Shown: positions 9,506-19,124, counted from the stretch's first letter. The stretch: 64,000 bases of DNA from Limnohabitans sp. Bal53 (GCF_003063355.1 NZ_NESH01000002.1:744001-808000); one strand, 5' to 3'. Made by a program: numbers and translations. Notes: generated by a model not told the origin, from the sequence alone.

Positions 9506-9898
9506 TCAATGGATCTGCAAATTCAGCATGGCCAGCGCAAACAGGGCCACCACCGTGAGGTAAGCCGCCGACCAGACCATGGTGCGCCACTTGGCTTTGT
9601 TGGTGACGTAGAAAAAAACATAGGCCACCCGCGCTGCAATGAAAAACAAGGCCAGCGCATCCACAGTGGCCGGGTCGACGCCGGTGAGCAAGGCCAAAAT
9701 GACGCCCACCGCAAAAAAGGGAAAAGCCTCAAAGCAATTGTCCTGCGCGGCATTGGCCCGTGCACGGAACCCGGTTTGGCTGGCCAACCAGGCACGGGGG
9801 TCGCTGTTGTCGTAGCCCTTAAAGCCCGACTTGGCGATGCCCGCACACACCACGGGCATGATGCCCGCAACCAACACGGCGCCATAAGAAATCAACAT
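9506..9898 (-). CDS. MAPEG-family membrane protein
   Basis: A 130-residue protein with four hydrophobic helices. The MAPEG signature ARANAAQDNCFEAFPFFAVG lies at about residues 46-65, after the first loop. The family includes eukaryotic glutathione-dependent eicosanoid enzymes; the bacterial members are mostly of unknown function, some with glutathione transferase activity. ATG at 9898 is preceded by AGGAGG (plus strand cctcct at 9903-9908), a strong site. Confidence 0.9.
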   Translation of the reverse strand: MLISYGAVLVAGIMPVVCAGIAKSGFKGYDNSDPRAWLASQTGFRARANAAQDNCFEAFPFFAVGVILALLTGVDPATVDALALFFIAARVAYVFFYVTNKAKWRTMVWSAAYLTVVALFALAMLNLQIH

Positions 9899-9948
9899 TC
9901 AGACCTCCTGGATCAGCGGCCCACGTTGGACAGGCCCCACAAAAATCG

Positions 9949-9978
9949 AAAAAAAAAGCCACTGAGTTCATCAGTGGC
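9949..9978 (-). terminator. Rho-independent terminator
   Basis: On the minus strand GCCACTGA-TGAAC-TCAGTGGC is followed by nine T. It lies 37 bp past the small gene ending at 10015. Confidence 0.92.
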
Positions 9979-10014
9979 TCGGCACTGGCCCGGCCATGGC
10001 CGGGCGCACCGGGT

Positions 10015-10185
10015 TCAACCGCCCTTTTTGGAGCGCTTGCCAGGGTTTTTCTTGCTGCGAGTCGCAACACCGCGCTCCAAGCTCACGCGCTGGCCACGGC
10101 CGCCTGTGCGCAGGGTCACGCCTGGCAATGCGGGCAGTGGGGGGGTGAATTTACGATCTGCTTCGGTGACGATTTTGTTGCCCAT
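10015..10185 (-). CDS. Small basic hypothetical protein
   Basis: A 56-residue protein starting MGNKIVTEADRKFTPP. It has a proline-rich middle and a strongly basic C-terminus (RSKKNPGKRSKK). The ATG at 10185 has GGAG seven bases upstream and the gene has its own strong terminator, so it is very likely real. No family is recognised. The basic tail suggests binding to RNA or DNA, which is inference. Confidence 0.75.
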   Translation of the reverse strand: MGNKIVTEADRKFTPPLPALPGVTLRTGGRGQRVSLERGVATRSKKNPGKRSKKGG

Positions 10186-10230
10186 CTGTGGCTCCGGATA
10201 AAAAATGCAAAACGATATTAAGCCACAAGA

Positions 10231-10249
10231 AAGGCCCTGTTCGGGCCTT
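10231..10249 (-). terminator. Possible terminator of the GST gene
   Basis: On the minus strand AAGGCCC-GAACA-GGGCCTT is followed by TCTTGT, only a weak T-run. It lies about 115 bp past the GST stop and upstream of the small basic gene. Confidence 0.35.
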
Positions 10250-10361
10250 GAGTCCTGCAAGACGATAGGTTTTCGGAGAACTTGACCACTTTCAATGCCC
10301 TGCCCCTGGCGTTTTGGCGCGCCTTGTGTTGCATCTGTTCGGGCTCCAGAGACGGGCCCAA

Positions 10362-10994
10362 TCAGTCCCGGCGCAGCGCCACAGCAAAGCCTTTTTGCAC
10401 CGCTGGCCGGGCCATCATGGCGTTGTACCAGCGCTGCACATGGGGAAACTGCTGCAAATCCACTTGATGGCGCGGATGCCGCCAGACCCAGCCCAAAATG
10501 GCAAAGTCGGCAATCGACAAGTCCCCAGCGAAATGCGCGTGCTCGGCCAGGCGCCGGTCCATCACGCCATACAGGCGCAAGGTCTCGGCCATGAAGCGCT
10601 CAAAACCGTAGCGTTTGTCGGCCTCGTGGCTCAAGGCCGCGTAGTGGTGCACCTGGCCTGGGGCGGGGCCAAATCCGCCCACCTGAAACATCAGCCACTC
10701 CAGCGCAGCCACCCGGCCAGCGCCCCGGGCGGGCAGGAATTTTCCTGTTTTTTCGGCCAGATAAATCAGGATGGCACCGGACTCGAACACCGTTTGCGTC
10801 TGCCCATCGGGCCCATCGGTATCGACCAAAGCCGGGATCTTGTTGTTCGGACTGATTTTCAAAAAAGCTGGATCGAATTGCTCTTTGAGGTTGATGTCCA
10901 CCACCTGCACCGCATAGGGCAAACCCATTTCCTCCAGCGCCACGGTGATCTTGCGTGCGTTGGGGGTGTCAAAAGCAAAAAGCGTCAAAGCCAT
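10362..10994 (-). CDS. Glutathione S-transferase (YfcG/YghU-like)
   Basis: A 210-residue cytosolic GST. The N-terminal thioredoxin-fold domain contains TPNARKITVALEEMGLPY, the cis-proline NNKIPALVD and FESGAILIYLAEKTG for glutathione binding. The helical C-terminal domain has the N-capping stretch DLSIADFAILGW. The TPN/ARK start resembles YfcG/YghU-type enzymes with disulfide-bond reductase activity; that assignment is tentative. The start at 10994 is preferred over 11003 because AGGAG lies nine bases upstream. Confidence 0.9.
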   Translation of the reverse strand: MALTLFAFDTPNARKITVALEEMGLPYAVQVVDINLKEQFDPAFLKISPNNKIPALVDTDGPDGQTQTVFESGAILIYLAEKTGKFLPARGAGRVAALEWLMFQVGGFGPAPGQVHHYAALSHEADKRYGFERFMAETLRLYGVMDRRLAEHAHFAGDLSIADFAILGWVWRHPRHQVDLQQFPHVQRWYNAMMARPAVQKGFAVALRRD

Positions 10995-11138
10995 GATGTG
11001 CATCTCCTGTTGGATTCGCGAGTTTAAGCAACATCACACGCTTGACACCGCTGCTGGCCTTAGTTTGGCGACCAGTGTGCGACTGCCTTGGCGGTGGACG
11101 ACACGTAAGATGCTTCATTTACCCCACAAGGCCCCACC

Positions 11139-12074
11139 ATGAACCGCGTTTTGGCCCACACCGGAGCCCGCTACCCCATCTTGCAAGCCCCCATGGGCTG
11201 GATCGCTCGCAGCCCTTTGGCGATGGCCGTCTCGCGTGCAGGCGGACTGGGCATCATCGAGACCTCGTCGGGCGAGACCGAAAACTGCCAACGTGAAATC
11301 GCAGCCATGTTGGCCTCGGGCCTGCCTTTTGGTGTGAATTTGCCCATCCGTTTTTTGAAAGACGATGCCATGCTGCGATACGTCTGCGACTCGGGCATCC
11401 GATTTGTCACCACCTCGGCGGGCAGCCCGGCCAAATTTGTCGCGCCCCTGAAGGCGGCGGGCATCGCGGTTTACCACGCCGTGCCCACGCTGGACGCCGC
11501 CCTCAAATGTGCAGATGCCGGTGTCGATGGCCTGGTGGTGGAGGGCTCGGAGGGCGGTGGTTTCAAGAACCCGGAAGAAGTCAGCACCCTGGTGCTGCTG
11601 CAGGCCATCCGAGAAAAAACAGATTTACCCTTGATCGCTGCAGGCGGCATCGTCGACGGGCGCGGCATGGCGGCGGCTTTTGCCTTGGGCGCCGAAGCGG
11701 TTCAGATGGGGACACGGTTTGTGGCCTGCGCCGAAAGCCCGGTGCACACCCATTACAAACAGGCCATTGTGGACGCGCCCACCACCGGCACTTACATGCT
11801 CAACACCAAGTCCTCACCTTGCATCCGCGCGCTCAAAGCCCCATTCACCCAAAGCCTGCACGAGGCGGGCCTGATGGGGCCCGATGCATTCCGAGGCATT
11901 CAGGACGTATATTTCGGAGGCAACATGAACGCCGCGCCCGCCTTGGCAGGTCAATCTGCCGGTTTGGTCCACGAAGTCTTGACGGCCGGACAGATCATCG
12001 ACCAAACCGTGGCCGAGTTCTACCGCATCAGCACCCGCTTGGGCCAACTGGCACAGAACGCCAATTTTGGATAA
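11139..12074 (+). CDS. Nitronate monooxygenase-like flavin oxidoreductase
   Basis: A 311-residue TIM-barrel flavoprotein of the 2-nitropropane dioxygenase family. ILQAPMGWIARSPLA near the N-terminus, DGLVVEGSEGGGF (phosphate binding) at about 129-141 and LIAAGGIVDGRGMAAAFALGAEAVQMGTRF at about 168-197 form the FMN site. Members oxidise nitronates or act as NAD(P)H:quinone or enoyl reductases, so the substrate cannot be assigned. It is the first gene of a rightward run through 14128. Confidence 0.88.
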   Translation: MNRVLAHTGARYPILQAPMGWIARSPLAMAVSRAGGLGIIETSSGETENCQREIAAMLASGLPFGVNLPIRFLKDDAMLRYVCDSGIRFVTTSAGSPAKFVAPLKAAGIAVYHAVPTLDAALKCADAGVDGLVVEGSEGGGFKNPEEVSTLVLLQAIREKTDLPLIAAGGIVDGRGMAAAFALGAEAVQMGTRFVACAESPVHTHYKQAIVDAPTTGTYMLNTKSSPCIRALKAPFTQSLHEAGLMGPDAFRGIQDVYFGGNMNAAPALAGQSAGLVHEVLTAGQIIDQTVAEFYRISTRLGQLAQNANFG

Positions 12075-12128
12075 TGGCTTGTCCCCAACGTGAAGCCCCT
12101 GCACCCCCTTTTGCACAAAAATCAGCCC

Positions 12129-12578
12129 ATGAAAACACCTTTGAATCTCAGCACAGCCGCCTTGTTACTGTGCTTGCTGGCCGCAACACCTGCCCGAGCC
12201 CAAAACACCGTCACGGCCGCTGCGGCCCAGGAGCCAGGCGCGCAAGTCACGGCCTCGGGCATGGTTTACCGCTCCCTCAAAGACGGCACTGGTGCCAGCC
12301 CCAAGGCTTCGGACAAAGTCAAGGTCCATTACCGGGGCACCTTGCCCGATGGCAAAGAGTTCGACAGCTCCTACAAACGCAACGAAGCCATCGAATTCCC
12401 CTTGAGCCGCGTCATCCCCTGCTGGACAGAGGGCGTGCAGCTGATGAAGGTGGGCGGCAAGGCCAAGCTCACTTGCCCGCCAGCCACCGCTTATGGCGAC
12501 CGTGGCGCGGGTGGCGTGATTCCACCCAAAGCCACTTTGCTGTTCGAAGTTGAGTTGCTGGCCATCAACGGCAAGTGA
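12129..12578 (+). CDS. Periplasmic FKBP-type peptidyl-prolyl isomerase
   Basis: A 149-residue protein with a signal peptide (MKTPLNLS...ATPARA, cleavage near residue 24) and one FKBP domain: VKVHYRGTLPDGKEFDSSY, then IPCWTEGVQLMKVGGKAKLTCPP and YGDRGAGGVIPPKATLLFEVELL. Most active-site aromatic positions are present. It probably assists folding in the periplasm. ATG at 12129 matches a normal signal-peptide start. Confidence 0.92.
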   Translation: MKTPLNLSTAALLLCLLAATPARAQNTVTAAAAQEPGAQVTASGMVYRSLKDGTGASPKASDKVKVHYRGTLPDGKEFDSSYKRNEAIEFPLSRVIPCWTEGVQLMKVGGKAKLTCPPATAYGDRGAGGVIPPKATLLFEVELLAINGK

Positions 12579-12612
12579 TCGACTGTTCAAGCCCCCAGCT
12601 ACGGAGCCCCCC

Positions 12613-13791
12613 ATGAAGCGCCAATCTGCCCGCATGGATGCGGTGGACAGTCCCATCATCCCCACCATCGCCAAGCTGGTTCGCGAGAACCCCGGCACCA
12701 TCTCTCTGGGTCAGGGCGTCGTGAACTACGGCCCGCCAGCGCAAGCCGTGGCCGAGTTACCCAAACTCATGGCCGATGCCCAGCTGAACAAATACCAAGC
12801 CGTGGGCGGCATCGCCCCCTTGGTGGACCGCTTTCGGCAAAAACTGGCAGATGACAACCACATCCATTGCGGCACAGAGTCGATCGTGATGGTCACGGCG
12901 GGCAGCAACATGGCCTTTCTCAACTGCGTGCTGGCTGTGGCCGATCCGGGCGACGAATTCATCTTGCCCATGCCGTTTTACTTCAACCAGGAAATGGCGA
13001 TTCGCATGTGCGGCTGCATTCCTGTGCCCGTGCCCACCCACAGTGACTGGAGCCTGGATGTCGATGCGCTGGCCGCGGCCATCACCCCCCGCACCCGCGC
13101 CATCGTCACCGTCTCGCCCAACAACCCCACAGGGGCCGTGTACAGCGAAGACAGCCTGCGGGCAGTGAACGCCTTGTGTGCCCGTGCAGGCATTTACCAC
13201 TTCAGCGACGAGGCCTACGAATACTTCACCTACGACGGGGCCCGGCACTTCTCGCCGGCATCGATTCCGGGCGCACAAAACCACACCTTGTCTTTTTATT
13301 CCATGTCCAAAAACTTTGGCATGGCCAGCTGGCGCGTGGGTTATGTGGTGTTCCCGGCCGACCTGTTTGGGGCCATGAACAAGGTGCAAGACACCAACCT
13401 GATCTGTGCCCCCGTGGCCTCTCAATTGCTGGCGCTGCAAGCCCTGCAGCTGGGACGCGAATGGGTTCAACCCAAAGTCCAGGCCCTGGCGCAAGTGCGG
13501 GCACAGGTCAACCAGGCGCTGCAAGGCCTGGGCGATCTGGTCGAGTTTCCGCACACCCAAGGCGCTTTTTATGTGTTGATGAAATTGCCCGGTGTGTCGG
13601 ACCCCATGGCCTTCAACCGTGCCATGACCGAAAAACACCGGGTGGCCACCCTGCCCGGCTTTGCCTTTGGCCTGAGCGACACGGCCAGTGCCAATTACCA
13701 GCGCCTGTCCTATGGCGCGCTGGACGCCGCCACCGTGGCCGAAGGTGTAGCGCGCTATGTGGCAGCCGTGAAGGACTGGTACAAAGCCTGA
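12613..13791 (+). CDS. PLP-dependent class I/II aminotransferase
   Basis: A 392-residue fold-type I enzyme. NPTG at 171-174, DEAYEYF at 199-205 and SMSKNFGMASWRVGY at 230-244 (Lys233 for PLP, Arg241 for the substrate carboxylate) are typical of aspartate-aminotransferase-like enzymes. The substrate is unknown. The start at 12613 follows ACGGAG. It lies 34 bp behind the FKBP gene. Confidence 0.9.
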   Translation: MKRQSARMDAVDSPIIPTIAKLVRENPGTISLGQGVVNYGPPAQAVAELPKLMADAQLNKYQAVGGIAPLVDRFRQKLADDNHIHCGTESIVMVTAGSNMAFLNCVLAVADPGDEFILPMPFYFNQEMAIRMCGCIPVPVPTHSDWSLDVDALAAAITPRTRAIVTVSPNNPTGAVYSEDSLRAVNALCARAGIYHFSDEAYEYFTYDGARHFSPASIPGAQNHTLSFYSMSKNFGMASWRVGYVVFPADLFGAMNKVQDTNLICAPVASQLLALQALQLGREWVQPKVQALAQVRAQVNQALQGLGDLVEFPHTQGAFYVLMKLPGVSDPMAFNRAMTEKHRVATLPGFAFGLSDTASANYQRLSYGALDAATVAEGVARYVAAVKDWYKA

Positions 13792-13846
13792 ACTGACCAT
13801 CGAACCCATCCAAGCCCTGCATTCTGACTTGACCCAAGGCCCAGCC

Positions 13847-14128
13847 ATGACCACCACGCCCACGCTCGAAAGTTTCACCGCCCAATCCATGGACGAGGGC
13901 TTTGATGAAATCCTCGTGCGCGAATGGGATGCAGGACTGAAGCTCGACACGCACACCCACCCTTTTGATGTCAGCGCCTATGTGGCGCGTGGGGAGTACT
14001 GGCTGACTTTGGGCGAAGAGGTGAAACACCTGCGCACGGGTGACTTCTTTCGCCTGGCCCGCAATGTGCCCCATGCCGAGCTGTACGGGCCAGAAGGCGC
14101 CACCGTGTGGGTGGCCAGGGCCAATTAA
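13847..14128 (+). CDS. Small cupin-domain protein
   Basis: A 93-residue single-domain cupin. HTHPFDVSAYVARGEYWLTLG covers the first metal-binding motif (two His and a late Glu) and GDFFRLARNVPHAELYG the second. ATG at 13847 is chosen over an upstream TTG. It probably binds a divalent metal; the reaction is unknown. It is followed immediately by a strong hairpin terminator. Confidence 0.85.
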   Translation: MTTTPTLESFTAQSMDEGFDEILVREWDAGLKLDTHTHPFDVSAYVARGEYWLTLGEEVKHLRTGDFFRLARNVPHAELYGPEGATVWVARAN

Positions 14129-14132
14129 AAAA

Positions 14133-14162
14133 ATACCCCCGGGCTTTTGAGCGCGGGGGTAT
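14133..14162 (+). terminator. Strong terminator after cupin gene
   Basis: ATACCCCC (14133-14140) pairs with GGGGGTAT (14155-14162), followed by TTTTGTTT on the plus strand. An A-run precedes the stem, so it could also stop leftward transcripts from the tRNA-Cys gene. Confidence 0.9.
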
Positions 14163-14169
14163 TTTTGTT

Positions 14170-14243
14170 TGGAGGCGCGACCCAGAGTCGAACTGGGCTC
14201 GACGGATTTGCAATCCGTTGCATAACCGCTTTGCTATCGCGCC
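14170..14243 (-). tRNA. tRNA-Cys (GCA anticodon)
   Basis: On the minus strand GGCGCGA acceptor, anticodon loop TTGCAAA reading GCA, T-arm AGTTCGACTC and an encoded CCA. 74 bases. Confidence 0.96.
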
Positions 14244-14316
14244 ATAACCTGGGTTGACGAACATGTGCATCATCAGATGAACAATTCGCTGAAAGAAGGG
14301 TTTTCTTTCAAATGTC

Positions 14317-14392
14317 TGGAGCGGGAAACGAGGCTCGAACTCGCGACCTCAACCTTGGCAAGGTTGCGCTCTACCAACTGAGCTATTCCCGC
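14317..14392 (-). tRNA. tRNA-Gly (GCC anticodon), copy 1
   Basis: On the minus strand GCGGGAA acceptor, anticodon loop TTGCCAA reading GCC, T-arm GAGTTCGAGCC and an encoded CCA. 76 bases, identical to the copy at 14438-14513. Confidence 0.96.
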
Positions 14393-14437
14393 AAAATGAG
14401 AACTGAACGAAAGATGTTGGCACTTCTTTCGGAAATT

Positions 14438-14513
14438 TGGAGCGGGAAACGAGGCTCGAACTCGCGACCTCAACCTTGGCAAGGTTGCGCTCTACCAACT
14501 GAGCTATTCCCGC
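14438..14513 (-). tRNA. tRNA-Gly (GCC anticodon), copy 2
   Basis: Identical to the neighbouring copy, 45 bp away in tandem. The spacer carries a short CGAAAGA/TCTTTCG inverted repeat. A tandem duplication is the simplest explanation. Confidence 0.96.
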
Positions 14514-14574
14514 GTATTTCAATGAACTTGGCATTGTATGACTTGTTCGTTGCAATGGTCAAATTGTAATTCAA

Positions 14575-14604
14575 TTTCAGGCTGACTTAGAGGTCAACCT
14601 GAAA
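14575..14604 (-). terminator. Possible lon terminator
   Basis: On the minus strand TTTCAGGTTGAC pairs with GTCAGCCTGAAA (one G-T pair) just past the lon stop. What follows is TTGAATTA rather than a clean T-run. Confidence 0.4.
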
Positions 14605-14612
14605 ATTTTGCA

Positions 14613-17036
14613 TCAATGTTTCACCGCCTCGGCTTTGGCCGTTGCAGGCACTGCGGTCAAGGCAGCTGCAGCCACCTCTTCATCGCTCAAGGGCGTTGGC
14701 TTGGCTTCCAAAGCCACCTCCAGCACCTGGTCGATCCACTTGACGGGCACAATTTCCAGGCCGTTTTTGACATTGCCCGGAATGTCTTGCAGGTCTTTGA
14801 CGTTGTCCTCGGGAATCAGCACCGTCTTGATGCCACCGCGCAATGCGGCCAGCAACTTTTCCTTCAGACCGCCGATGGCGGTGACTTCACCGCGCAGAGT
14901 GATTTCACCCGTCATGGCCACATCGGCGCGCACCGGAATACCCGTCATGGCAGACACCATGGCCGTAGTCATCGCAGCACCTGCGCTGGGGCCATCCTTG
15001 GGCGTGGCACCGTCGGGCACGTGGATGTGCAGGTCTTTCTTTTCAAAGACTTCGTCCTTGATGCCCAAGAGGCGCGAGCGGCTGCGCACCACAGTGCGGG
15101 CGGCCTCCACAGATTCCTTCATCACATCGCCCAGCGAGCCGGTGCGGGTGATCACGCCTTTGCCGGGCATCAGTGCTGCTTCGATGGTCAGCAAATCGCC
15201 GCCCACTTCGGTCCAGGCCAATCCAACCACCTGACCCACCTGGTTCTTTTGCTCAGCACGGCCATAGGTGTACTTGCGCACACCCAAAAAGTCATTCAGG
15301 TTGTCCTCATTGACCACCACCTGTGGCTTCATTTGTTTGAGCAACAAAGCCTTGACCACCTTGCGGCAGATCTTGCCCAACTCGCGTTCCAACGACCGCA
15401 CACCAGCTTCGCGGGTGTAATAACGCACCACATCGCGCACGGCCTCTTCGGTCACTTGCAGCTCCGAATCCTTCACGCCGTTATTGGTCATTTGCTTGGG
15501 CAGCAAATACTTCATGGCGATGCTGGTTTTTTCGTCTTCGGTGTAGCCAGACAAACGGATCACTTCCATCCGGTCCAACAGGGCCGAGGGAATGTTCATC
15601 GAGTTGGATGTGGCCACGAACATCACATCGCTCAGGTCAAAGTCGACCTCAACGTAGTGGTCACCAAAGGTATGGTTTTGCTCAGGGTCCAACACCTCCA
15701 GCAAGGCACTCGATGGGTCACCTCGGAAATCAGTTCCCAGCTTGTCTATCTCGTCGAGCAAGAAAAGCGGGTTTTTGGTGCCCACTTTGTTCAAGTTTTG
15801 CAGCACCTTGCCGGGCAAGGCGCCAATATAGGTTCGGCGGTGCCCGCGAATTTCAGCCTCGTCACGCATACCGCCCAAGGCCATGCGCACGTATTTACGA
15901 CCCGTGGCTTTGGCAATCGACTGACCCAGCGATGTCTTGCCCACACCGGGTGGGCCGACCAGACACAGGATGGGGGCCTTGACCTTGTCCACGCGCTGCT
16001 GCACCGCGAGGTATTCCAGAATGCGGTCTTTGACCTTGTCCAGGCCGAAGTGGTCGTGGTTGAGCACATCTTCGGCGTTGGCCAAATCGTGCTTGAGTTT
16101 GGTCTTTTTGCCCCAAGGCAGGCCAATCAGCACGTCCAGGTAATTTCTCACCACAGAGGCTTCTGCCGACATGGGCGACATGAGTTTGAGCTTTTTCAAC
16201 TCGCCTTCGGCCTTTTTGCGGGCCTCGGCCGACATCTTGGCGGCCTTGATCTTCTTTTCGATTTCCTCGATGTCCGCGCCTTCTTCGCCATCGCCCAGTT
16301 CTTTCTGGATGGCCTTGACCTGCTCGTTCAGGTAGAAGTCACGCTGGTTCTTTTCCATCTGGCGCTTGACACGGCCACGGATGCGCTTGTCCACATTCAG
16401 GATGTCGACCTCGTGCTCGAGTTGGGCAAACAGGTTTTCAAGGCGCGACTTGATGTTGGCCAGATCCAGCACCTGTTGCTTGTTTTCTAGCTTGAGCGGC
16501 AGGTGGGCTGCGATCGTGTCGGCCAGGCGACCGGGATCATCGATGCTGGAGATCGACGTCAGGATTTCGGGTGGAATCTTCTTGTTGAGTTTGACGTATT
16601 GGTCAAACTGCTGCATCACCGCGCGGCGCAGGGCCTCGATTTCGCTGCTGTCATCGGACTGCTCAGAAACGGGGTCCACCGGGGTGACGGCGGCCACAAA
16701 GTGGGCTTCGCCGTCCACGATGGACTTGACCAAGGCACGTTGCTGGCCTTCAACCAACACCTTCACCGTGCCGTCGGGCAGCTTGAGCATTTGCAAAATG
16801 GTGGACACACAACCCACGTCGAACATGTCTTCGACGCCCGGCTCGTCCTTGGCAGCTGTCTTTTGGGCCACCAGCATGATGCGACGCTCAGCGGCCATGG
16901 CCGACTCAAGTGCCTTGATGCTTTTGGGACGACCCACAAACAGCGGAATCACCATGTGAGGGAACACCACCACGTCGCGCAGCGGCAACATGGGCAGTTC
17001 AATCAGGGTGGGCGGCAAAGGTGTATGTCCAGACAT
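14613..17036 (-). CDS. lon: ATP-dependent protease Lon
   Basis: A cytoplasmic AAA+ serine protease that degrades damaged and regulatory proteins. The 807-residue protein has the N-terminal substrate domain (LPMLPLRDVVVFPHMVIPLFVGR), Walker A GPPGVGKTSLG near 360, Walker B FLLDEIDK, and a C-terminal protease domain with Ser684 in KDGPSAGAA and Lys727 in LKEKLLAA, spaced as in E. coli. GAGGGA precedes the ATG. It follows clpX on the same strand with a 97-bp gap, closing the tig-clpP-clpX-lon block. Confidence 0.98.
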   Translation of the reverse strand: MSGHTPLPPTLIELPMLPLRDVVVFPHMVIPLFVGRPKSIKALESAMAAERRIMLVAQKTAAKDEPGVEDMFDVGCVSTILQMLKLPDGTVKVLVEGQQRALVKSIVDGEAHFVAAVTPVDPVSEQSDDSSEIEALRRAVMQQFDQYVKLNKKIPPEILTSISSIDDPGRLADTIAAHLPLKLENKQQVLDLANIKSRLENLFAQLEHEVDILNVDKRIRGRVKRQMEKNQRDFYLNEQVKAIQKELGDGEEGADIEEIEKKIKAAKMSAEARKKAEGELKKLKLMSPMSAEASVVRNYLDVLIGLPWGKKTKLKHDLANAEDVLNHDHFGLDKVKDRILEYLAVQQRVDKVKAPILCLVGPPGVGKTSLGQSIAKATGRKYVRMALGGMRDEAEIRGHRRTYIGALPGKVLQNLNKVGTKNPLFLLDEIDKLGTDFRGDPSSALLEVLDPEQNHTFGDHYVEVDFDLSDVMFVATSNSMNIPSALLDRMEVIRLSGYTEDEKTSIAMKYLLPKQMTNNGVKDSELQVTEEAVRDVVRYYTREAGVRSLERELGKICRKVVKALLLKQMKPQVVVNEDNLNDFLGVRKYTYGRAEQKNQVGQVVGLAWTEVGGDLLTIEAALMPGKGVITRTGSLGDVMKESVEAARTVVRSRSRLLGIKDEVFEKKDLHIHVPDGATPKDGPSAGAAMTTAMVSAMTGIPVRADVAMTGEITLRGEVTAIGGLKEKLLAALRGGIKTVLIPEDNVKDLQDIPGNVKNGLEIVPVKWIDQVLEVALEAKPTPLSDEEVAAAALTAVPATAKAEAVKH

Positions 17037-17063
17037 GTTGTGTCCCTCAGGTCAATTCAAAGC

Positions 17064-17091
17064 ACATGGATGCTGCACCTGCAATTTCAAC
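17064..17091 (-). promoter_or_regulatory. Possible sigma-32 promoter of lon
   Basis: On the minus strand GTTGAAA, a 12-bp spacer and CATCCATGT resemble the heat-shock consensus CTTGAAA / CCCCAT-T, 28 bp upstream of the lon ATG. The -10 match is partial. lon is a heat-shock gene in other proteobacteria, which is the main support. Confidence 0.3.
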
Positions 17092-17133
17092 CCACAGACG
17101 CAAAGGGGTATTCATGGGGTGCGGCAATGTGGT

Positions 17134-18405
17134 TCAGGCCTGTTTGGCCGACTCTCGGTAAACCAGCAAAGGCGGTTTGTTGTCGTCGATGACAGATTCA
17201 TCCACCACCACTTTTTCGACGTTCGCCTGGTTGGGCAATTCAAACATGGTGTCAATCAGGGCCTGTTCCATGATGGAGCGCAAACCCCGAGCACCTGTTT
17301 TGCGGGCCAAAGCTTTGCGGGCCATGGCGGTCAGCGCATTGGGACGCACTTCGAGCTCGACGCCTTCCATGGCCAACAGTTTGGTGAACTGTTTGACCAC
17401 CGCGTTTTTCGGCTCGGTCAGAATTTGCACCAGCGCTTCTTCGCTCAACTCGGCCAAGGTGGCCACCACCGGCAAACGGCCCACCAACTCAGGGATCAAG
17501 CCGAACTTGATCAAGTCTTCGGGCTCCACTTCGTTGAACACGTCGGTGAGCGAGCGCTGCTTCTTGCTCTTGACCGTGGCAGCAAAACCGATGCCACCGG
17601 ATTCGGTGCGGTTTTCGATGACCTTTTCCAGGCCCGCGAACGCGCCGCCACAAATGAAGAGGATGTTGGTGGTGTCAATCTGCAAAAAGTCTTGGTTGGG
17701 GTGCTTGCGCCCGCCCTGAGGAGGCACGCTGGCCATGGTGCCCTCGACCAACTTGAGCAAGGCCTGCTGCACGCCCTCGCCCGACACGTCACGGGTGATG
17801 GAGGGGTTGTCCGACTTGCGGGTGATCTTGTCGATTTCGTCGATGTAAACGATGCCGCGCTGCGCGCGCTCCACGTCGTAATTGCAGGTCTGCAGCAGCT
17901 TGGCCACGATGTTCTCAACGTCCTCGCCCACATAACCGGCTTCGGTCAAGGTGGTGGCGTCGGCCATGACAAAGGGCACATCCAGCATGCGGGCCATGGT
18001 CTGGGCCAACAAGGTTTTGCCTGAGCCTGTGGGGCCGATCAACAAGATGTTGCTCTTGGCCAGCTCGACGTCGTCTTTCTTGGCCCCTTCTTTGTGCTTG
18101 AGGCGCTTGTAGTGGTTGTACACCGCCACCGCCAAACTGCGCTTGGCTTTCTCCTGGCCAATCACATAGTTGTCCAGGTTGGTCTTGATGTCCAGTGGCG
18201 TGGGCAGGCCCTCTTTGGCACCCTCACCCACGGTGGTGGTGGTGGAGGCCAGTTCATCGCGCACGATGTCGTTGCACAAATCGATGCACTCATCGCAAAT
18301 GAAGACCGATGGACCTGCGATCAGCTTTTTGACCTCGTGCTGACTCTTGCCGCAAAAGGAGCAGAACAGGTTTTTCTCAGTGCTTGAGCCTTTTTTATCG
18401 GCCAT
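17134..18405 (-). CDS. clpX: ClpXP protease ATPase subunit ClpX
   Basis: The hexameric unfoldase that feeds tagged proteins into ClpP. The 423-residue protein has the N-terminal zinc domain with C15, C18, C37 and C40 (FCSFCGK and ICDEC), Walker [15 protein letters not shown], Walker B IDEIDK, the ClpP-binding loop IGF motif (GGIGFAA) and the C-terminal AAA+ small domain. It lies directly behind clpP, separated by a hairpin terminator. Confidence 0.98.
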   Translation of the reverse strand: MADKKGSSTEKNLFCSFCGKSQHEVKKLIAGPSVFICDECIDLCNDIVRDELASTTTTVGEGAKEGLPTPLDIKTNLDNYVIGQEKAKRSLAVAVYNHYKRLKHKEGAKKDDVELAKSNILLIGPTGSGKTLLAQTMARMLDVPFVMADATTLTEAGYVGEDVENIVAKLLQTCNYDVERAQRGIVYIDEIDKITRKSDNPSITRDVSGEGVQQALLKLVEGTMASVPPQGGRKHPNQDFLQIDTTNILFICGGAFAGLEKVIENRTESGGIGFAATVKSKKQRSLTDVFNEVEPEDLIKFGLIPELVGRLPVVATLAELSEEALVQILTEPKNAVVKQFTKLLAMEGVELEVRPNALTAMARKALARKTGARGLRSIMEQALIDTMFELPNQANVEKVVVDESVIDDNKPPLLVYRESAKQA

Positions 18406-18444
18406 AAATGTCGCCTCGGTATCCAGAATTCGTCAATGATAACG

Positions 18445-18482
18445 AAAGAAAAACGGCGTTCACCCCTTGGATGTAACGCCGT
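18445..18482 (-). terminator. Terminator between clpP and clpX
   Basis: On the minus strand ACGGCGTT (from 18482) pairs with AACGCCGT (to 18453), followed by TTTTCTTTC. It lies about 30 bp past the clpP stop and 40 bp before the clpX start, so it probably reduces read-through and makes ClpP more abundant than ClpX. Confidence 0.85.
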
Positions 18483-18512
18483 CAGACAGAGTGCCGGAAA
18501 GCCCGGCCACCC

Positions 18513-19124
18513 TCAAGCGCGTTTGGAGATCACTTCGTCGATCAAACCGTAGTCTTTGGACTCGGTGGCCGACAAGTAATAGTCACGCTCGGTGTCGAGT
18601 TCGATCTTTTCAAGTGGCTGGCCAGTGTTCTCGGACAGGATGCGGTTCAGGTGCGCACGCGTCTTGACGATCTCGCGGGCCGCGATCTCGATTTCGGTGG
18701 CCTGACCACGCGCACCGCCCAAAGGCTGGTGAATCATGATCTTGGAGTTGGGCAGCGAAAAACGCTTGCCCTTGGCACCAGAAGACAGCAAAAACGCACC
18801 CATGCTGGCGGCCATGCCGTTGCACAGGGTGGACACATCGGGCTTGATGAAGTTCATGGTGTCGTAAATCGCCATGCCAGCACTGACCGAGCCGCCGGGG
18901 GAGTTGATGTACAGCGAGATGTCCTTTTCAGGGTTTTCGCTCTCCAAAAACAGCAACTGGGCCACGATCAGGTTGGCCATGTGGTCGTTGACCTCGCCCA
19001 CCAAAAAGATCACGCGCTCCTTGAGCAAACGCGAATAGATGTCATAGGCACGTTCGCCGCGGCCCGACTGCTCGATGACCATGGGGACCATGCCCAAGCT
19101 TGTGATGTCCAGTGCGCTCATCAT
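18513..19124 (-). CDS. clpP: ATP-dependent Clp protease proteolytic subunit
   Basis: The tetradecameric serine peptidase of ClpXP. The 203-residue protein has the triad Ser107 (GMAASMGA), His132 (MIHQPLG) and Asp181, offset by four from E. coli numbering of the precursor. Two adjacent ATGs occur: the first at 19124 is only two bases from GGAG, the second at 19121 is five, so translation may begin at 19121. It is downstream of tig as in most proteobacteria. Confidence 0.98.
   Translation of the reverse strand: MMSALDITSLGMVPMVIEQSGRGERAYDIYSRLLKERVIFLVGEVNDHMANLIVAQLLFLESENPEKDISLYINSPGGSVSAGMAIYDTMNFIKPDVSTLCNGMAASMGAFLLSSGAKGKRFSLPNSKIMIHQPLGGARGQATEIEIAAREIVKTRAHLNRILSENTGQPLEKIELDTERDYYLSATESKDYGLIDEVISKRA

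Noticed and set aside
14317..14513. Tandem identical tRNA-Gly genes as an integration site.
   Set aside because: No integrase, no partial tRNA copy at a distance and no foreign-looking DNA next to them.
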